Assembly: GCF_003946485.1 (NCBI RefSeq) | Contig: NZ_RHOJ01000002.1 | Span: 143,550 to 207,549 of the forward strand | Length of the DNA stretch: 64,000 nt | Direction: 5' to 3' | Source of the DNA: Lacticaseibacillus jixianensis | Lineage (GTDB): Bacteria; Bacillota; Bacilli; Lactobacillales; Lactobacillaceae | The notes under the pieces: generated by a model | Databases searched by the model: none | Told to the model about the DNA's origin: nothing | Seen by the model: the letters and a program-made list of their open reading frames with translations, nothing else | Shown: positions 48,101 to 56,255 of the stretch, in pieces | How positions within the stretch are numbered: the first letter of the stretch is position 1 | How the letters are laid out: the number at the start of each line of letters is the position of its first letter | Translations under genes and position numbers: made by a program

Positions 48101-48312
48101 ATATGCTTGCAGTACCCGTGGCCCGGAAAATACGGGCAGCTGCAATAATCCTCCGCCGCGTCCTCACCCAAAATAACCGTATACGGCTCGGTCCCGTATA
48201 CGGTTGCTTCAATTTCTTGGCCTTGATCGATCGCCGTGATCGCGACGTTGCCGCCCCGCACGATCTTCTCGCCGCGTGACCACATAATACTTGGCATCTT
48301 TCGTCTCGCCAT
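45106..48312 (-). CDS. SWIM zinc-finger SNF2-family helicase
   Basis: 1068 residues. N-terminal SWIM zinc finger CSCPYFPGHGYCKH (near residue 57), a long middle region typical of bacterial SNF2 proteins (about 100-600), then the two-lobed SNF2 ATPase: Walker A LADEMGLGKTLEM, Walker B LVLDEAQFVKN, motif III SGTPIENR, and motifs V-VI GLNLTAADM and QAIARAHRIGQ. A DNA-translocating ATPase; the family is implicated in DNA repair or nucleoid remodelling but its role in lactobacilli is unknown. It is monocistronic and its terminator is shared with the 76-aa gene. The middle region is full length; no break is visible. Confidence 0.92.
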   Translation of the reverse strand: MARRKMPSIMWSRGEKIVRGGNVAITAIDQGQEIEATVYGTEPYTVILGEDAAEDYCSCPYFPGHGYCKHIAAVELYFRDQNKDVEAVIEAGDMPVRQEVFRWAPAKPRQQSSGQRFLQARAIEAAPLFHGPTSTAVPLALQVTLGVASVETASWALELRFFIELHIAAREGGGHFYVVSDLGRFFDAYEAEARFATNGKASYVLAHTAFAAPERALLDAMAQAYHAEGPKDRAVNNAAAARELILAPGSLAKQAGAFDQLAHFEFTPYRDRSFPQVIIAPFTPAAGLFQMTITQQREGFRVTLEADAGLIMPRDRMLLHEDHCYQLTAAQMQAIHQLVGEPQSAVSDLTSRQQLAFTTEETAAVRTLAQAFAKIGVVVGAALVAAPAMTPHFALDRELRTITLALSFDYAGNEVAAGAPLTLNQPRDTVKERQAREYLTSLGFKPSKTTWRLAVPDADTLYDFYQQLLPNLRENGSVTVSPSLAALVQDGKALAPQVAVSEQAGLLAISFSLKGVEAGEVDQMLNQIDVARPYLTRADGSLVIVDEPLRRVAKALTSLRHGPLHHGQALVPAAQTLAVQAALGPSADFADQVKHLAQDLTHPEQFKSDNPLAVAAQLRPYQVAGVQWLEMLNAHGFGGILADEMGLGKTLEMIAFLTHHLHAGQPSLIVAPASLLYNWQAECAKFAPALRVAVVDGTKAERTALIAASDYDILIASYNSVQRDAAEYAKRPLNYLVLDEAQFVKNSATKTHQSLRKLKPRATYALSGTPIENRTDELWAIFALVLPGLLPSKQVFAQMAPDEVALRVAPFILRREKKTVLKDLPPLVESNLTNEMTKAQKTVYLAQLEQMQVKVRGLSSQGLVKNKLAILAGLTRLRQLCDTPALYVDGYRGGSGKMDQLEDLVAEAAANGRRVLIFSQFTGMLARIESRMAELQLPHFLLEGATAPKQRLAMVDAFNAGERQFFLISLKAGSTGLNLTAADMVILVDLWWNPAVEDQAIARAHRIGQHHQVDVYRLITKGTIEEQIVRLQAQKRDLVDQILSGAENKAMLSDAEIRQILGISASEG

Positions 48313-48456
48313 GTGTTCGCCCCTTCAGTATTGGTACCTAGAGTTTACCATACGCGCCGGCCGGCAGCGCCCGGCTGCCGAAGCTGCAACTTGCGGCGCG
48401 GCCACCCCCTTGAACCGCCAAAGGGGCCCCACTCGCCGCCCCGGCAGCCGCGTTGC

Positions 48457-49176
48457 CTAGGCTTTTTGGCCGCGCACGATCAGCATCATCGGCGCGCGCG
48501 TCCAGGGCTGGTTTTCGGCAATGTCCGCCTCGCTGCCCCGCGGCTCGCTGATCCCGGTGAGCGTCAGCCCGCTTGCCAGCAGACTGTTCATGATGGTCGC
48601 CAGCGTATGGTGGTACTTGGGCACCTGCTGGCCAAGAAAGGTCGTCTTGCGCAGGCCCTCGTCAAAATAGCGATCGACCGGCCACACCTTGCGGCCATCC
48701 GCAGTGGCCACCCACTGCTCGTGCCCTTCCGCGGTGAACAGCGGGTGCTCAATGGTAAACAGCACCGTGCCGCCTGGGCTGAGCATGGTCGTCACGCGCG
48801 CCATCAAACCGGTGAGGTCTTGGACATAATGGAACGCCAGCGAGCTCAGCACCACGTCGAAGCTGCCGGCGGGCCGCTCAAAAGTGGCGAGATCAGCCAG
48901 CTCATAGGTGATCTTGGCACTGGCCGTCCGGGCCTTGGCCGCGGCAAGCATCCGCTGCGAGCTGTCGATGCCAAGGACGCTGGCAGCGCCGTGGGCCGCC
49001 GCGTACCGGCAGTGCCACCCGTAGCCGCAGCCCAGATCCAGCACCCGCTGCCCGGTGAGCGGCGGCAGCAGCCGCTGGAAGTCCGGCCACTCGCCGGCGC
49101 TTTTAAGCCCATCGCGGCTGCGCGGCATCTTGGCATACGCATCGAAGAAGTTTGGATCATCATAGCTATTTGTCAT
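48457..49176 (-). CDS. Class I SAM-dependent methyltransferase
   Basis: 239 residues. SAM-binding motif I VLDLGCGYGWHCRYAA (near 48), motif II acidic residue in VLGIDSSQRML, and motif IV DVVLSSLAFHYVQDL. It is closest to small-molecule methyltransferases of the UbiE/YcgJ kind; the substrate is unknown. GGGGGAGAAACAAA precedes the ATG. It stands alone, between the SNF2 gene and the LysM protein gene. Confidence 0.88.
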   Translation of the reverse strand: MTNSYDDPNFFDAYAKMPRSRDGLKSAGEWPDFQRLLPPLTGQRVLDLGCGYGWHCRYAAAHGAASVLGIDSSQRMLAAAKARTASAKITYELADLATFERPAGSFDVVLSSLAFHYVQDLTGLMARVTTMLSPGGTVLFTIEHPLFTAEGHEQWVATADGRKVWPVDRYFDEGLRKTTFLGQQVPKYHHTLATIMNSLLASGLTLTGISEPRGSEADIAENQPWTRAPMMLIVRGQKA

Positions 49177-49384
49177 TTTGTTTCTCCCCCGGTCAATTGA
49201 GCCAAAAACGCCCGCTTGCTTGGATCAGACGCGCACGCGCTTCCCCGCTGCTATAAGTCCGGCCCTTTCGTCATGCGTTCAGTATAGCACCGCAATCTTC
49301 CTCCTTCCCGGGCGCTGAGTGAGCGCCCGGCCGCGTCGTTGACCCGCATCAACTGCGATCCACCCGCAGGGCTAACGCTGGGGC

Positions 49385-49415
49385 CAAAAAAGCCGGCACG
49401 CAACCGCGTCCCGGC
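49385..49415 (-). terminator. Terminator after the LysM protein gene
   Basis: GCCGGGACGC and GCGTGCCGGC arms with a four-base loop and six T on the minus strand, about 20 bases past the stop. Confidence 0.85.
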
Positions 49416-49434
49416 AATCTCAACTTTTATACGA

Positions 49435-50361
49435 TTAGTACCAGCCGTGGGCATTCGAGTGGGCCAGCGCCTTGGACCAGCTGCCGTAACGACCGGCAAC
49501 GTACTGATCAGCGACCCGTTCCTGGTTCGCGGCTGAGTAGTCGCCCTTCAGGTAGGAAGAAGTCAGTTGATACTTGCCGATGTACTGACCGTTGCGCGCG
49601 GTGTAAGAGCCACCGGATTCGCGCTGGGCGATCGCGGCCTTCGCTGCGGCTTCACTGCCGCTAGCGGTACTGCGGTACGTCGCACTCGGCCGGGCCGGCT
49701 GCGCCTTGGGGGCAACGTACTTCGGTGCGGCAGCCTTAGGGGCCGTGTACCTCGGCGCACTGTAAGGCTGGGACGTCGTGGTCTGCGAGGCCACGTCAGG
49801 CTTAGAGGCAGCGGCTTTCGGCGCGGTATAAGTCTTTGGCGCAGAAGCTGTCTTCGGTGCGCTGTAGCGCTGCGCCGCGGCCGAAGCAGCGCTAACCGGC
49901 GCCGCGGCCCGCTGAGCGGAGGCGGCGACTGGCGCACCGGCCAGCTTCAGGCTTTGGCCGACGATCAGCAGGTTCGCGTTTTGGATGTGATTCAGGATGA
50001 TCAAGGTCGATTGGCTGACGCCGGTGCTGGCGGCGATGCCTGATAGCGTGTCGCCGGCCTTAACCGTGTAGTCATTCGTTGCGGTTGCTGCTGGGGCGGC
50101 GGCCGGCGCGGACGCGTTCAAGATCAACTTCTGGCCGACCAGGATCAGGTGCTTGTTGGCCAGCTTATTGCCGGTCGCCAATTGGTCGACGCTCGTGTGA
50201 TGGGCTGCGGCAATCGCAGAGAGGGTGTCACCCGCCTTTACCACGTACTCGCCTGTGGTAGCGGCGCTGACAGAATTGGTTTGGCCCAACACTACTGCCG
50301 TGCTTAATGCTGCTGCCGTTGTAAAGAGCCATGCTAAATGTGAGTTTTTGATATTAATCAC
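49435..50361 (-). CDS. Secreted LysM protein with Apf-like C-terminal domain
   Basis: 308 residues. Signal peptide (residues 1-34, cut after NSVSA). Two LysM domains follow, [17 protein letters not shown] (38-81) and [17 protein letters not shown] (96-140). Next comes a long low-complexity linker of about 100 residues rich in alanine, proline, serine, tyrosine and lysine, including repeated YSAPK/YTAPK units. The C-terminal domain (240-308) carries [20 protein letters not shown], characteristic of aggregation-promoting factor and transglycosylase-like proteins. A cell-wall-bound lytic or adhesion protein is likely. The start is GTG; an AGGAG lies close by, with unusually short spacing, so the exact start is uncertain. 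Confidence 0.88.
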   Translation of the reverse strand: MINIKNSHLAWLFTTAAALSTAVVLGQTNSVSAATTGEYVVKAGDTLSAIAAAHHTSVDQLATGNKLANKHLILVGQKLILNASAPAAAPAATATNDYTVKAGDTLSGIAASTGVSQSTLIILNHIQNANLLIVGQSLKLAGAPVAASAQRAAAPVSAASAAAQRYSAPKTASAPKTYTAPKAAASKPDVASQTTTSQPYSAPRYTAPKAAAPKYVAPKAQPARPSATYRSTASGSEAAAKAAIAQRESGGSYTARNGQYIGKYQLTSSYLKGDYSAANQERVADQYVAGRYGSWSKALAHSNAHGWY

Positions 50362-50735
50362 TCCTATGTGTTTGTCCAGTAACGATTCAACACTGACTAT
50401 ACTAGCCGGTCGAGGTCACAGCGCGAACACAGCAGCATTACAAATATCGAATGATTTGTATCATTGTAATCTTCTTGTCGTATAACACGTGTCGTAATAT
50501 ACACTGTAAACCATTTCGCGGTGGCGCTTGCCTGCGCGTTTAGGAAGAGATTCCATTGCTTTGGCACCGCTACATTCGCCGGTATCGATTAGACGACGCC
50601 ACCCCTGACCCGTCCTATAATGACGGAGAACATAGCGCGCTCATTTGGCCCCAAAAAGGGCAAAATGAGCCCGAAAATGACCAAATTTAGCCAAAAAGCG
50701 ACCATTTTCACGACTAATCAGGGGGGGTTAAATTG
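50362..50735. other. Intergenic region with leader of the 84-aa gene
   Basis: 374 bases without a gene. The left half holds the LysM-gene promoter side (-10-like TATAGT on the minus strand near 50395). On the plus strand a TATAAT at 50616-50621 would start a transcript near 50628, leaving a ~105-base leader before 50736. That leader can fold GCTCATTT-GGCCCC against GGGC-AAAATGAGC, and GAAAATG against CATTTTC. No known riboswitch motif was recognised. The -35 is poor. Confidence 0.5.
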
Positions 50736-50990
50736 ATGGCAAAAAAAGAACCAAACTACGAAGTTTTGCTCGGTTTTGCGGGCATTTTTGTCAGTTCTAC
50801 CGGCGTGGAGACCTACTGCCCCCTGCAGCCCGGCGACCAGCTGCGCGTGGAATGCGGCCCGGGCGGCGTCCGCACTAACGGCGCCATCGTCAGCTCCCGC
50901 CGCTACGGCCGGATCCGCGTGAACAGCCAAGACCTGGTGGCGCGGTGTCAGCGGATCACCTTCCCCAAGATGAACCGCTCGCCGCAGTGA
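50736..50990 (+). CDS. Small protein, 84 aa, paralogue of the 44768 gene
   Basis: 84 residues. It shares with the 76-aa protein the skeleton NYEVLLGFAG, GVETYCPLQPGDQLRVECG, PGGVRTNGA and RYGRIRVNSQ, and the end RCQRI, then a short basic extension. Identity over the common part is roughly half by eye. The ATG follows a run of seven G, a strong RBS. A terminator at 51031 follows. Both genes lie within 6 kb, so one probably arose by duplication and dispersal. Function unknown. Confidence 0.72.
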   Translation: MAKKEPNYEVLLGFAGIFVSSTGVETYCPLQPGDQLRVECGPGGVRTNGAIVSSRRYGRIRVNSQDLVARCQRITFPKMNRSPQ

Positions 50991-51030
50991 AGCGGCACGA
51001 GCGAATAGCCCTTGTGCCACCAGCCTCAGC

Positions 51031-51067
51031 AGCGCCAGCCGGCCCGCGCGTCGGCTGGCGCTTTTTT
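51031..51067 (+). terminator. Terminator after the 84-aa gene
   Basis: AGCGCCAGCCG and CGGCTGGCGCT form an 11-bp stem followed by six T, 40 bases after the stop. Confidence 0.88.
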
Positions 51068-51247
51068 GGTTGGCGTCGCCCTGCCGCCTCGAACGTCGCG
51101 GGCGGCGGCTGACCGCGGCGGGGTGCTTCTGCTCGGCCACCCTCACGATGGGCGACGGTCCGCCTTTCACCGTGCGTCGCGCCGAGGCGGCGTCCATTTG
51201 ATGCGGGCGAAGGTTTTCGAGCTCCCGCGAGATTCTCGAGGCCAAAC

Positions 51248-51465
51248 GCCGATTTTCGAAATTTGACACACGACCTATCAAAATATTGGCGCGCCCGATT
51301 TTGCCATTGTTACTGCCCCAAGGGTTGGCAAAGACGGGCCAAATATGAAGCCCAAATTGGCGCGTCATATTTACCCGGCCAGCGGAACTCCTTGAGCCGC
51401 AAGGAATAGCGCGACTCGCCGCGCCAATTTGAAAATTTGTCGTGTGTCATTTTTGGGAAATCGGC
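51248..51465. repeat. Fold-back element with 46-bp inverted ends
   Basis: Left end 51248-51293 and right end 51420-51465 are imperfect inverted repeats, 35 of 46 positions matching, including the perfect cores TGACACACGAC and ATTGGCGCG. A further direct-orientation ATTGGCGCG lies at about 51355 inside. The interior has no gene. It has the size and form of a MITE-like or other foldback element; no target-site duplication was recognised. It sits at the left edge of the low-GC island. Confidence 0.55.
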
Positions 51466-51477
51466 ATTTTGAGGCAT

Positions 51478-51625
51478 TTTTGCAGCGAACTCTCGCAAAA
51501 GTCGCGCCTCACCGATTGGGGCGGCCCAGCCGCCCATCACCGTGACGGGAGGCAATCTGTCGGTTCACCCGGCCCAGGCGATCAAGGGCTCCCAATCTCG
51601 CAAGGACAAAAAGAAGACCGGCTGA
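51478..51625 (+). pseudogene. Possible 3' remnant of a gene
   Basis: An open frame of about 49 codons with no start codon runs from a TGA near 51472 to a TGA at 51623, ending in a very basic tail RKDKKKTG. A stem (AGACCGGCTG/CAGCCAGTCT) overlaps its end like a terminator. It could be the 3' piece of a gene cut off by rearrangement, or chance in GC-rich DNA. Confidence 0.2.
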
Positions 51626-51699
51626 TCGTTTGACCAGCCAGTCTCTGTGTTTAGCAGCACCGCACACTTCTCCTCACGAGCAGCAGTCGCCCGCGAAAT

Positions 51700-52074
51700 C
51701 TAGACGTACAACGGATCCCAATATTTTTTGATCCACGCCTCTGATTCCTCTGTCGTCTCGTCATCCCCATTATCCTTGATGATCAGGTCATCATCGACAT
51801 TGAACAAATGCTGGCGACCTTTGACCGGAAATGGTCGAATGTAGTACCCGTCTTGGCCAAACTTCCACTCGAAACTCTTTGGCCCCAGCGGAATGACGTC
51901 AACGATCTGGACGAAACACAGCGCATGCCCTGGCATCGTCCCAGGAATCCGCTGCGCCGTGGAACAGATGAGCAGATCACCGCGATGCTTCGTATTCCAG
52001 CTTCTGAACTCGCTGGTCTTTTCACCAGTCAAGATATCAATGACATAGTCTGATCGAATCGAGAGTGCCTTCAT
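51700..52074 (-). CDS. ASCH-domain protein
   Basis: About 124 residues. MKALSIRSDYVIDILTGEKTSEFRSWNTKHRGDLLI carries the ASCH pattern split here as SIRSDYVIDILTGEKTSEFR and HRGDLLICSTA: a small PUA-like beta-barrel with the conserved G-E-K-x-x-E-x-R stretch. ASCH domains bind RNA or modified nucleotides. The ATG at 52074 has AGAGGA about ten bases upstream; an ATG at 52083 is less well spaced. It lies 47 bases past the DUF262/DUF1524 gene, same strand, so it probably shares its transcript and belongs to the defence island. Specific function unknown. Confidence 0.85.
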   Translation of the reverse strand: MKALSIRSDYVIDILTGEKTSEFRSWNTKHRGDLLICSTAQRIPGTMPGHALCFVQIVDVIPLGPKSFEWKFGQDGYYIRPFPVKGRQHLFNVDDDLIIKDNGDDETTEESEAWIKKYWDPLYV

Positions 52075-52121
52075 GATCACCATTCCTCTCGGACTTATCT
52101 GTCAACTACAACATAGATGCT

Positions 52122-54188
52122 TTATCTTACAGCATCGCGTTCATCACTATGACTATCCCCCAGCTGAAACTGTAAGTCATCATATGAAACATGCAGAAAA
52201 TCAAATAACTGCATCAAGGTATGCATCTTCATCCAGGTAGAGGTTGAAGTATTTAAGTAAACTCCGTCCCGAAGCTCAGAGTAACCTTCTTCTTGCTGAG
52301 ATTTGAAGGCATTAGTGAGCATCGATCCTTTGCCAGTAGCGTCTTGTATAACCAAGTTGTTAATTTGCTCCGGATATTCATCATAAAGATCAGATACAAC
52401 CTCAATTAGCATATCCTTCCAAACTGTCTTCGAACGATAGGCGTCTGTCTGGAACGTGTAGCCAACAATTTTCTTGCCAGTATACTCAAAATTTGGATCG
52501 AACGGTTGAAGGTCATGAGTCTGGATCGGATCGTGATAATCAGTATGTAAAGAAGGAAAGATGGATAACATCCGCTCAGTCAGCTCAGATGTCCTGTTCT
52601 CTATTTCTTCCCTGTTCCAATGATCGTATTGCACTATCTCCCTTGTAATTCCAAGATGACTATTCATATAGAACATTTTCTTTCTTTCAAAGGAAAAGTT
52701 TTGCATCTCAGGGTTATAGCCAGTGAGCGTCAGATTGCCTAATGAATTAATATATTGACGATAAACATCAAGATAGTCTTGGCCTAGTTCTTGTTTCCAT
52801 TGTGCATTTAAAGTTTGGGGCATGATGTGTTCAATACTCAGCTTTTTCTGCTCAAGGCCTTCAAAAACATCGACAACCTCTTTGTGATTATAATTCTCTA
52901 GCCGTTCAAAAAGGAAGCTTCTCACGCCCGGCTTAAGACGATAGATGTCCCTTTCACCCAATTTTTCTTTGAATTCGACATCATCAGGAAAACGTCCAGA
53001 ATCTGCTTTATGCTTCAAAATTGCGGCCAGCACGGAAACATAATTATACTCAGGCTTTAACCGTCGCATGACATCTCGATGAAGCGTTGCAAAAATCTTA
53101 TTTAACGCATTAGTGGGGACCTCCACAATGGTGCGCCTAAAAAGATAATTTTCAGTGATTAGAAGTACGTCTTTAAAATCAGCCAAACGCAACTTACCGG
53201 CCTTGACGTCAGCAAGAAAGCCGAGATAAAAAGGATACTGCGAGGTAATCTGCAAATAACTGTCACGCCGCATGATCGCGTTAATCTCAGCATCTTCTGA
53301 GCTACAGCTTAGAATCATTTCGTAATTGTTAGCGTACATCAGTAATTCTTCAAACAGTTCGCGCTTATCAGAATAGCGCTGTATATAATATTTGAAGTCA
53401 AAATAAATACGATTGTTATTAGGCACACGGCCAAGCTTATTAGTCAGCCAATACTTAATTAATGGAGTGACATCATACTGACTCTTTTGCTCGATTGGGC
53501 TCCAGTATCTCTCAAAGTATTCCGTTTGCTTAGAATAGTCCTCATTCATAAGCAAGAGGTTCCGGACCTTATCAGCGTCCGTCAAATCAAGGCCAGTTGA
53601 GTTTATACTTTCAAAGATTAACTGAGGGTCATCATCACTTTGCAAGCTTAACTGCATGACATCAAGCTTCTCAATTGCGTGCAATAACCCGTCAAACGTG
53701 ATTGACATTGTAGAGATTGCATTAAAGAAGTATTCATAATTTGTAGTCATATTTGAGGGACGTTCAAAGTCTTCTGGTGACTCATACAACTTTTTGTAGT
53801 GCTCAAGGTCGCGCTTTATTGGCTTTAATTTAAAGTGACTGTTTTTATCCGAGAACTTATTGTATAGGTACGTCTCATAGATTTCGTCAGCGCGCATTTG
53901 ATTACCAGCCAACAAGAAATGTGTTCTTAATGCTAAAAGTAGTAGCGTGACACTAGTCAATCTCTGCTGACCATCGATTACAATAACTTCTTGGCCGTCC
54001 TCAGTCTGGGTAACAATGCTGCCAAAGAAATGTGACTTCTTTCCGGTCTGCGCCATCCCGAGAAGATCTTGGAACATCTTCTCAATATTTTCTCGTCCCC
54101 AGTCGTAATTACGCTGGTAGACCGGTATCTCCAGAATCTTATTTTTCCCGTCAATTATGTCAAGTAGCGGCTTCACTTCACCCTTCAA
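52122..54188 (-). CDS. DUF262/DUF1524 GmrSD-like restriction protein
   Basis: 688 residues. N-terminal DUF262 (GmrS-like): IPVYQRNYDWGRENIEKM near 22 and VIVIDGQQRLTSVTLLLLAL near 70, the DGQQR nucleotide-binding motif. C-terminal DUF1524 (GmrD-like HNH): SIEHIMPQTLNAQW near 450 and NSLGNLTLTGYN near 485. This single-chain form resembles GmrSD/BrxU, which restrict modified phage DNA. A C-terminal segment after about 560 is of unknown role. It starts at TTG with AGGAGGAAGTAGC upstream, 18 bases past brxL, so it is probably in the pglZ-brxL transcript. GC content is low like the whole island. Activity is inferred from the motifs. Confidence 0.88.
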   Translation of the reverse strand: MKGEVKPLLDIIDGKNKILEIPVYQRNYDWGRENIEKMFQDLLGMAQTGKKSHFFGSIVTQTEDGQEVIVIDGQQRLTSVTLLLLALRTHFLLAGNQMRADEIYETYLYNKFSDKNSHFKLKPIKRDLEHYKKLYESPEDFERPSNMTTNYEYFFNAISTMSITFDGLLHAIEKLDVMQLSLQSDDDPQLIFESINSTGLDLTDADKVRNLLLMNEDYSKQTEYFERYWSPIEQKSQYDVTPLIKYWLTNKLGRVPNNNRIYFDFKYYIQRYSDKRELFEELLMYANNYEMILSCSSEDAEINAIMRRDSYLQITSQYPFYLGFLADVKAGKLRLADFKDVLLITENYLFRRTIVEVPTNALNKIFATLHRDVMRRLKPEYNYVSVLAAILKHKADSGRFPDDVEFKEKLGERDIYRLKPGVRSFLFERLENYNHKEVVDVFEGLEQKKLSIEHIMPQTLNAQWKQELGQDYLDVYRQYINSLGNLTLTGYNPEMQNFSFERKKMFYMNSHLGITREIVQYDHWNREEIENRTSELTERMLSIFPSLHTDYHDPIQTHDLQPFDPNFEYTGKKIVGYTFQTDAYRSKTVWKDMLIEVVSDLYDEYPEQINNLVIQDATGKGSMLTNAFKSQQEEGYSELRDGVYLNTSTSTWMKMHTLMQLFDFLHVSYDDLQFQLGDSHSDERDAVR

Positions 54189-54206
54189 GCTACTTCCTCC
54201 TAGTCC

Positions 54207-56255
54207 TTACACTAATCCAAAGGCTTTAAACGCGGCCTCTTCGACAGTCTGATACGTCACCCATGTAAAGGCTCCAAAGAGATCAGCTGGCACCTCACTC
54301 ATCTGTGACATTGCAGAGGACGGCAGCAGCACACTCTTCGCCCCACTATCCTTGGCAACCTGCAAGGTATCAGCAAGGTTCGTAATCTTGTCAATTGACC
54401 CACCGACAGTCATATCGCCAAGCACAACCATGCTATCGAGCGTGGATCGACCCACCGAGATTGAAATCAACGAAATGTAGGTAGCCAATGCCATATGTTC
54501 GCTAATACCGTTGCCGTTAAGATTGGAAATCTGCACAACATAGTTATGTTTTTTAGGCATGATCCGTTGATCGATATCTGCGTAATGGCTTTCTAGACGA
54601 TGCATTGCAGTATCCATACCTTCGCGCGTACCTCGGTTATAGCCGACCCCGGCCTTTTCCAACTTACCATTGCCTGGCATTTGCTGAGACTCCAGCTTGA
54701 ATAAGCTTAGTCGCCCTGAGTCATCGTACTGAATCGTGTAGACATAGCCCGGTTTCTCAGTACCTGTTGGAATGAGCGTGGCTGATCCCTGTTCTGGCAC
54801 AGTGACGAACTTCTCCTCGCCTGATTCTCGGTCAATGTAAGAGAAGTTAACGTCGTAGAATTCCATCCCACCAATCTTTTTAAGCTGCTCTTTAACGCGA
54901 CGACGCATCTCAAGCGCAAACCGAAGTACTTCTTCGAGGTTATCCTTGGTGAACTGACCGTCTGGAAATAATAGCTTGATCATCCCCGACACCGTCTTAC
55001 GCACCGCAATCGTGTCTCGCTGATTAAGTTGAGGACCGAGTGTAAAGAACTCCTCAATCACATCTCCATACCCTGTCTTACGCAGTTCACGCATTACTTC
55101 GGCCATATAATCAGTAATAAGGCCGTAACCCTTAGTGAAAAAAGCAGGCTTATACTTGGGAATCTCCCAGCCGGGTAAGTATGCGTGAATACGATCCAAG
55201 AATGCCGTATCGATACCCATCTCCGGTGGAAACGGCTCAAATAAATTCGAAGTCCGAAGCAACACATCAACACTCTGGTTAATATTGCCAACGAATACCA
55301 TCCCTGCAGATGCCTGAACTTCCGTCCGCCCGCGGACAAATGAACCCGATGCCATATAGTCCTTCATGATCTGAATGCCGTCTTGATCCTTGAAGTTGAT
55401 CCCCGCGACCTCATCAAATGCGACAACATCCCACATGCCGACCAATCCCACCTCATGACGAGCCATGTTATAAAAGAGATTGGCAACCGTGGTCTGACCA
55501 CCTGAAACCAGAATCGTGTTCGGCGACAACTCTTTGTACACATGGGACTTGCCAGTGCCACGCGGCCCCAATTCAACCAGGTTGTAATTGTTCTCAACAA
55601 AAGGAATCAAACGCGCAATCAGCAATAATTTGACACGTTTATCAAACTGATCCGGCTCCATCCCAATGGTTCGCAACAGCAAATCGAGCCACTCATCGGT
55701 AGTGAAGTGCTTACGCGCGTCCTTGATCTCTTGCATGTCTATCGAAGGCACCTGCACTGGCATCAGCGAGTCAATGATAAAGTGATCTTCGCTCTCATGA
55801 TCATAGCTCAGCCGCACAATTGACCAAATGCCACCAACTAGTAAACGTTCATATTTTTTAGGAAACTGCTCATCAACTGGCACGCCTTCAAGATTTAAAT
55901 TGCTGAAACTAGCCTCGTAGCGATCCAGCTTTTCGTTCAACTTAACCGTGACAGTATCAATCACAGTATACGACCCATTTTCACGGATCTTAGACTTCAC
56001 CTTCTCAGCTTCGTCCTGACGAACATAATTGTTGGCAAGTGTCTTCTTGACGTTTTCGACACCACGTTCAATTGTGACTGGATCTGAACCATTCGCATAC
56101 TGGCCAAGCAAAAATTCCAGCACGTAGGTTGGGACATTTGCCCCTTCCTTAATTCGGGTAGTCAGGTCCTTCCGCACAAAACGGCCAGGAAAAAAATCTT
56201 CCAGTTTATCTAACAGTGCATTCTGTTCGGTTTGCTTTTCTTCATCAGATGTCAA
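54207..56255 (-). CDS. brxL: BREX protein BrxL (Lon-like)
   Basis: About 682 residues. N-terminal part LDKLEDFFPGRFVRKDLT and GANVPTYVLEFLLGQY is typical of BrxL. AAA+ core with Walker A ELGPRGTGKSHVYKEL and VVAFDEVAGI as Walker B. C-terminal Lon-like S16 domain (STLDSMVVLGDMTVGGSI). BrxL is a type 1 BREX component that is needed for phage defence; the catalytic dyad of true Lon is not evident to me here, so I do not claim protease activity. I take the TTG at 56255 as the start: AAGGGGGG lies seven bases upstream and the coding sequence overlaps pglZ by about ten bases. An ATG at 56324 would lie deep in pglZ. Confidence 0.93.
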   Translation of the reverse strand: MTSDEEKQTEQNALLDKLEDFFPGRFVRKDLTTRIKEGANVPTYVLEFLLGQYANGSDPVTIERGVENVKKTLANNYVRQDEAEKVKSKIRENGSYTVIDTVTVKLNEKLDRYEASFSNLNLEGVPVDEQFPKKYERLLVGGIWSIVRLSYDHESEDHFIIDSLMPVQVPSIDMQEIKDARKHFTTDEWLDLLLRTIGMEPDQFDKRVKLLLIARLIPFVENNYNLVELGPRGTGKSHVYKELSPNTILVSGGQTTVANLFYNMARHEVGLVGMWDVVAFDEVAGINFKDQDGIQIMKDYMASGSFVRGRTEVQASAGMVFVGNINQSVDVLLRTSNLFEPFPPEMGIDTAFLDRIHAYLPGWEIPKYKPAFFTKGYGLITDYMAEVMRELRKTGYGDVIEEFFTLGPQLNQRDTIAVRKTVSGMIKLLFPDGQFTKDNLEEVLRFALEMRRRVKEQLKKIGGMEFYDVNFSYIDRESGEEKFVTVPEQGSATLIPTGTEKPGYVYTIQYDDSGRLSLFKLESQQMPGNGKLEKAGVGYNRGTREGMDTAMHRLESHYADIDQRIMPKKHNYVVQISNLNGNGISEHMALATYISLISISVGRSTLDSMVVLGDMTVGGSIDKITNLADTLQVAKDSGAKSVLLPSSAMSQMSEVPADLFGAFTWVTYQTVEEAAFKAFGLV

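Noticed and set aside
46615..48279. Long plus-strand open frame opposite the SNF2 helicase gene
   Set aside because: Arg/Gln/His-rich shadow with no domain or RBS; the opposite strand encodes a full SWIM/SNF2 protein.
50718..51368. 216-codon minus-strand frame
   Set aside because: Overlaps the 84-aa gene, its terminator and the fold-back element; composition random and no start signal.
54207..56255. Stand-alone Lon protease
   Set aside because: Lon-like C-terminal domain is present, but the BrxL-type N-terminus and the pglZ neighbour identify brxL.
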